From Promethearchaeota archaeon (lineage in GTDB: Archaea > Asgardarchaeota > Lokiarchaeia > Sigyniarchaeales > SOKP01), in assembly GCA_016840085.1 (NCBI GenBank), contig JAEOTA010000081.1, positions 207,562 through 271,561 on the forward strand: a stretch of DNA of 64,000 bases. Reading direction: 5' to 3'. Each line of letters starts with the position of its first letter. Position 1 is the stretch's first letter. Position numbers and translations under genes: made by a program. Below are positions 63,748-64,000 of the stretch, in pieces. The notes under the pieces were generated by a model, which worked only from the letters and a program-made list of their open reading frames with translations, was not told where the DNA came from and made no database searches.

Positions 63748-64000
63748 ATGTTAAATTTCACGGTAAAAGAGTCAAAAATAATACTTTTAATAGGGACTTG
63801 TTTGACCTCTACAATCTTATTAATTTACTTATTTAGGAGTTTAATATTCGGATTTTCTGAATTACCATATTATATAAGCCTTATTTTTATAGCTGGGCTG
63901 TTTTTATTTATGTTTGGATTAATTGCTTTAAAGAGTGCATCAAAAAAAAATTATCATATCATTAAGTTGAAAAATAAATACGAAGTAAAATCTGAAGATA
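63748..64000 (+). CDS. Membrane protein, 3' end outside the window
   Basis: The ATG at 63748 follows GGAGTGA at 63732-63738, a good ribosome-binding site. The frame is open to the window end (84 residues). Two hydrophobic segments are visible: IILLIGTCLTSTILLIYLF (about 11-29) and ISLIFIAGLFLFMFGLIAL (about 42-60), followed by a basic cytosolic start (KSASKKNYHIIKLKNKYE). Family unknown because the remainder is missing. Confidence 0.65.
   Translation, partial: MLNFTVKESKIILLIGTCLTSTILLIYLFRSLIFGFSELPYYISLIFIAGLFLFMFGLIALKSASKKNYHIIKLKNKYEVKSED

Noticed and set aside
1..64000. CRISPR array
   Set aside because: No series of regularly spaced near-identical repeats outside coding repeats was seen, and no cas genes; the only short direct repeat outside genes (63531 and 63551) is a two-copy duplication.

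Overview
The window looks like a chromosomal segment of an AT-rich archaeon, most plausibly an Asgard (Lokiarchaeia-like) lineage. Archaeal informational genes are present: RadA, archaeal PheS/PheT, archaeal-type TyrRS and the eukaryote/archaeal-type CoaD. Alongside them are proteins of a style typical of Asgard genomes: a 23-residue-repeat LRR protein, a phosphoesterase of the Vps29-containing subfamily, SCP2-like lipid-binding proteins, an aldehyde:ferredoxin oxidoreductase, and a giant Ig-like ectodomain protein with a cytoplasmic part that I read as longin/roadblock-like plus TPR/MIT-like helices. The lineage call is inferred from gene content; no rRNA or tRNA gene was seen.

Positions 1-9500 form a cell-surface glycoconjugate locus. 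It holds two GT4 and one GT2 glycosyltransferases, a GDP-mannose-4,6-dehydratase-like SDR and two CDP-glycerol glycerophosphotransferase-like enzymes. It also holds wrecked genes: an FkbM methyltransferase with two in-frame stops and a frameshift, and C-terminal remnants of a second GT4 and a second SDR. Positions 9500-17300 are housekeeping. A compact minus-strand cluster pheS-pheT-pheA-rph joins Phe-tRNA charging with phenylalanine synthesis and a bacterial-type RNase PH. Upstream lie coaD, which has no canonical start codon, a zinc-ribbon membrane protein and a DUF1512-like protein.

Positions 17386-18727 are a decayed tnpB element bounded by a 20-bp perfect inverted repeat. Positions 18800-32000 carry organic-acid, aldehyde and lipid metabolism: AOR, acyl-CoA ligase, SCP2, HAD phosphatase, PPDK, TyrRS, the ADP-forming acyl-CoA synthetase alpha subunit, the Vps29-like phosphoesterase and an iron alcohol dehydrogenase. 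Position 32178 starts the LRR protein. Positions 34057-39936 encode a full histidine-to-glutamate route (hutU, hutH, hutI, and convergent ftcD).

Positions 40000-47100 hold a U32 protein, a LarA-like nickel-pincer racemase, aspartokinase, phosphoglucose isomerase, RadA with an N-terminal zinc-knuckle-like extension, and a small protein. Positions 47386-52986 encode the 1866-residue receptor-like protein. After it come the ATP-grasp subunit of an ADP-forming acyl-CoA synthetase, a P2-type cation ATPase, a three-gene membrane/zinc-ribbon operon and an acyl-CoA dehydrogenase. Positions 61199-63242 are a second graveyard (radical SAM tail, 3'-truncated dapA, a start-less helical ORF). A new membrane-protein gene runs off the right edge.

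Taken together, the genes suggest an anaerobic heterotroph using amino acids (histidine to glutamate), aldehydes and acyl-CoAs, with substrate-level ATP from ADP-forming CoA ligases. The most unusual objects are the giant receptor-like protein, the Vps29-type phosphoesterase, the inverted-repeat-bounded broken tnpB and the decaying surface-polysaccharide locus.
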